Source: Cladocopium goreaui (lineage: Eukaryota > Sar > Dinophyceae > Suessiales > Symbiodiniaceae). Taken from it: DNA of 64,000 nt. Positions 60,657-64,000 of this stretch are shown one piece after another. The stretch's first letter is position 1. Every line of letters starts with the position of its first letter. The notes under the pieces were generated by a model. It was not told where the DNA came from. It made no database searches and worked only from the letters and a program-made list of their open reading frames with translations. The DNA lies in the NCBI GenBank assembly GCA_947184155.2, contig CAMXCT020001136.1:403501-467500 (forward strand). Reading direction: 5' to 3'. The position numbers and the translations under genes were made by a program.

Positions 60657-60872
60657 CTAGTCAGAATTCTCTGTCATTTCCGTAGAATTCGCCACAAAAT
60701 GGGGGGAAATCCAGTCCCACAGACCCAAAATTCTACGCATCCCAGCCTGCAGCATTCGCTTCGCCACCATCTTCAATCGGCCATCCACAGGAACTGGCAT
60801 CAGTTGCTTGGCCTCGCCATAGCTATAGCTGGACCCCCATAGCTGGGGTGCCACAAATGCCATGGTTTTCAC
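60657..60872 (-). CDS. Unassigned exon
   Basis: An open minus frame of about 70 residues with a possible ATG start (MAFVAPQLWGSSYSYGEAKQ), then an amphipathic basic helix (GRLKMVAKRMLQAGMRRILG). The family is not recognised. Confidence 0.35.
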   Translation of the reverse strand: MKTMAFVAPQLWGSSYSYGEAKQLMPVPVDGRLKMVAKRMLQAGMRRILGLWDWISPHFVANSTEMTENSD

Positions 60873-61012
60873 CGGAAAGATTCGAGGAACGATTGTGAAA
60901 TTGGTTTCTCCAATGGAAAGCAGTGGCTCATGGCCATCCCATTGAAAATGTTCTTGCCAACAAGAAAATTACAATGTTTCTCATGGCCATTTTCTCCATT
61001 TTCTCATGGCCA

Positions 61013-61086
61013 TCCAGTTTTCAAGTTAGAATCCATTTTCAAGAACATTTTCAACATCCAACAACTGGATTCTAACTTGAAAATGT
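61013..61086. repeat. 74-bp inverted repeat
   Basis: CCAGTTTTCAAGTTAGAATCCA is matched inverted by TGGATTCTAACTTGAAAATG, with CATTTTCAAGAACATTTTCA in the loop. The same CATTTTCAAGAA word occurs just upstream, at about 60945, in the opposite sense (TTGAAAATGTTCTTGCC). Confidence 0.7.
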
Positions 61087-61504
61087 TCTTGCCCTCGAGG
61101 CTGCTTGCTGGTGAATGTGCAGCCTGCTCTTCCACCTTGTCGTTGTCAACCACGTTCTCACACTCTTCCTGTCACGCTGACATGTGTGGGCGCAACGCTG
61201 GGATTTGGGTGTGGGTCATAAATTGCGGTGGCTTAAATACCGATTCTGGGAATTCAAAGTTGGAATTTTGTGTGAAAATTGAATTGGTATACTCGATTTA
61301 GTCTCATATCCCATCTTCCAGGCAAGCAGAATTTGTTGTTGCCACGGCCAGCCATAGTGGTGTTAGGCCTCGATTGAACCTGTTTCATCCTTTTTCTACA
61401 TAGCACTGGAGAGATTCCGGAAGGTCCATCCGTGATCGCATTTCAGAAGAGACGCCGTCCGAACCACGACAACGATTTACTTGGTGGATTAATTTGTTGC
61501 TAAT

Positions 61505-61692
61505 ATTGTCATACATATGTATATATATATATTATATATATATCATATCATATAATATTATATTTTATTATATTATATCATATCATATCATATTATATTA
61601 TATTATATTTTATTAAATTATATTATATTATCTTATCTTATCTTATCTTATATTATATTATATTATATTATATTATATATTATATATATATT
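61505..61692. repeat. (TATTA)n and (TATCT)n microsatellite
   Basis: Runs of TATTA, ATATC and TCTTA units. The sequence is almost pure A/T. Confidence 0.9.
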
Positions 61693-61834
61693 GTCTTTTT
61701 CCTCCTGAGTACAGTCCTGCATGACTTTGACTAGTTTGTGATGTTCTTCTCCCACTTAAGATACTTAAGTCCATTTGTCAACCAAATCCATATCACAGTA
61801 ACCCATGGAACTCAACACTTGAAACATCTTGAAA

Positions 61835-63705
61835 CCCCACCCAGCATTCCAGTCGCCTTGTTGGAGGGTGCGTTCACCGGCATCTCCGATGGTTCCTTTT
61901 CAGGACTCGTCTCCGGAACTTCAACTGCCTCCTTGCCAGAATGAGATTTCAGGAGGTTGTTGGAGTTTTACTTTCGTCTACAAGATACCACCCATTGGCG
62001 AAGGAGACTGGATGATTCACCGTTGATCCCACACCAACTTAGCACAACCGCACAACCCGAAACCATCGAAGCCCTAGGCCTTCCTAGGCCCCGGGGCCTG
62101 TGGTTTCTCCGAAACCTGCGGCGTCATCTTGATGCTTGCCATCAGCTTGGACGCCTCGCCAGAGTTTCAAGGTCGAATCCTGGATGAAAAAACCTGAAAA
62201 ACGACCCCACCTCCATAGACTCCATAGGCATCCTGGTCACCTCATGGGCTCAACTGAAAGCTCTGATGTCTTCCATTTGGATCCAACAAATGGGCACCCC
62301 ATTTTATCCCAAAAAAGACCAATCATGTTGGTGGGAAACCGTATGGGTTTGCAGGTTCTTCAACGTTTGGACATGCCGATTTCAGGGTGCCCCAAACTGT
62401 GCTGCCAAGCCACGGGAATGGGGTGTGGAAAAGGCTGCTGTGCAAATGGCTGCACAGTCTTCGTCGCAGGGATCGAGATCGACGGGCGCTTCATGCGCAT
62501 TGGGTCCTAACATGAAGGAAGGCGAGAGTTTTCCATTGACAATGGATGTTAATCATTAATCATTAACCATTTTCCAATGTCAATGGACCATATTAACCAT
62601 GAAATGATTGGGAAGATGATTGTTCATATTTAATCAGAGATTCATGAGAGGGTGTGTCACATCCTTGTCCAGAAATGGTGAACATCCGAATCATGTGGCC
62701 ACTGAAAAATGGGGAAAACTCAACTTTATGGCAATGTTCACGGATAAAACGCCAATACATAATTAGGTGGAGACATAATTCGGTCATAAAACTTTACTGG
62801 GGAAAAGTCCACTTTATGACAATGGTTCGCAATGTTTCTTTGTGGTCAACAGAGAAAACACCAAAAATTGGTTGATTTATGATGGTAAAAATATGTGATT
62901 TTCCAAAAGTGGATTTGGGGCTCCCACTAAAAACCAGGACCTCCCCTGGCTTTTGACCCAGATTCCACAGGTGCGAAGTTGGTGAAGGCTTGTGGGCCCG
63001 CCACATAGCTGCTGACCACCTGGCATTTTTCTTTCATGGGACAGAATAATTGGGATATGATGGGATCTAAAGGGTGGTATAATAGGATAACTATGGATAA
63101 CTTCTATAACCAACCAAATGATGTTCCGGTGCGTCTGAACATGTGGGTATATCATGGTGTATACCGATGTATTACCATGTTTAATGGGGAATCTGATGAA
63201 CCAGCTGATTTAATTTGGGGATATTTGGGGTACAGTATACACTAGTATACATCATTCTTGTTGGAGAAAGCCACACGTTAGATCTCAACTACCGATGCAG
63301 GTTCAGCAAACTCAGTTCGCCACTTGTCGTGGCATCGAATAGGCCATGCCTGAGATGGGCAGAATGAATCACCTCCATAGCCCAAACAAGTTCAACCCCA
63401 TCCAGGTTCTTACTCCACACTTATCCTACCTTGGCAATGTCCTTTTGCACAGCGTTCCAGCTACTGAGTTGGCCCAGTTGAGCCGAGGCACTTTGAGTCA
63501 CAGTCTTCAGGGGCATAGGAGTGACGGAACCTGGGTAGTAGGGCCTTGCTGACACCATGGGCTCAGTGGGAGGGCCGTTGGAGACAGTGGAGATCTGCCT
63601 CGACCAAGCCCCAGCCGCTGGGCCCACAGGAAAACTCGGTGCTTGAGGCGCTGGAACAGGTCTGCCGTTCATCGTGACATACTGCACAGGCCGGTAGACT
63701 GGCAC
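61835..63705 (-). CDS. Unassigned Pro/Ser-rich multi-exon gene
   Basis: The best exon is 63705-63430 (92 residues; TTTTAAG acceptor, AAG|GTAGGATAAG donor), reading VPVYRPVQYVTMNGRPVPAP and later GSVTPMPLKTVTQSASAQLG. Then about 63007-62945, after a GCCAG acceptor (SSYVAGPQAFTNFAPVESGS); about 62505-62360 (MKRPSISIPATKTVQPFAQQ or the next frame); about 62170-62080 (SKLMASIKMTPQVSEKPQAP); about 61943-61845 (EAVEVPETSPEKEPSEMPVN). The low-complexity Pro/Ser/Glu/Lys bias suggests a disordered protein. No domain is recognised. Confidence 0.45.
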
Positions 63706-64000
63706 CTTAAAAGAGACACCCTGACACTGCCACGACACTGCCACGACACTGGCTCGAGTTTCTTTCACAAAATTTCACAAATATGTACAACGTGATCATG
63801 GGGCTCCCCACTGGAGCAGACATGGCACCAAAGGGAGATGAGCGAATCACGAGTCCCAAGATGTCTGAATCTTCCAAGCTGAAAATGGCCATGGTCATGT
63901 CACGATCGGCAAATCAACTGACAGCTGACCAACAGAACTACTACGCTGCGAAATCTGCGCATTAACAACTTCGAGACTTTGATATCTGTCTAAAAAACAA
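63706..64000. other. Right edge, strand unclear
   Basis: Both strands are open. The plus frame at 63783-63962 reads well (DERITSPKMSESSKLKMAMV, then LTADQQNYYAAKSAH and a stop). The minus frame could carry the exon before 63705 (MAIFSLEDSDILGLVIRSSP). I cannot choose. Confidence 0.3.

Overview
The window looks like nuclear DNA of a dinoflagellate, most probably from the Suessiales/Symbiodiniaceae group; the genus cannot be told from the sequence. The reasons are: long gene-poor stretches full of TA microsatellites and minisatellites; many short exons; introns that follow an AG|G rule with GC donors used about as often as GT donors, plus one probable GA donor; a FNIP-repeat protein and a long ankyrin protein of kinds these algae have expanded; and a gene array in which every recognisable gene lies on the minus strand. 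No rRNA, tRNA, spliced-leader gene, CRISPR array or bacterial or viral operon was found.

Layout, left to right, all genes on the minus strand: a mitochondrial-carrier-like split gene (about 0.1-3.6 kb) cut or bounded by a small inverted-repeat element; a TauD/TfdA-type Fe(II)/2-oxoglutarate dioxygenase split over 6.7-11.2 kb; a long tract of exon-like segments with no recognisable family (about 11.3-21.2 kb); a one-exon FNIP-repeat protein (21.5-23.5 kb); unassigned exons (24-27.7 kb); an RMC1/Mic1 homologue (28.1-33.1 kb); a 1.3-kb element bounded by 290-bp direct repeats (33.4-34.6 kb); a 2.6-kb block of four abutting minisatellites (35.5-38.2 kb); a DGAT2-family acyltransferase whose last seven exons can be joined in frame (39.9-42.5 kb); unassigned exons; a homogeneous 208-bp tandem array (47.2-48.3 kb); unassigned exons; a one-exon YTH-domain protein (53.2-54.0 kb); an eight-exon GUCD1-like/ankyrin fusion gene that can be fully assembled (54.9-58.4 kb); and a proline-rich unassigned gene near the right edge.

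The genes do not form one pathway (metabolite transport, dioxygenation, Rab7 activation, triacylglycerol synthesis, m6A reading). What unites them is architecture: one strand, AG|G introns, and a family of about 80-115-bp Stowaway-like inverted-repeat elements that sit inside introns close to splice sites. In one case the element makes up about two thirds of the intron. That pattern, typical of intron-generating elements (introners), is the strongest candidate here for an unusual system.
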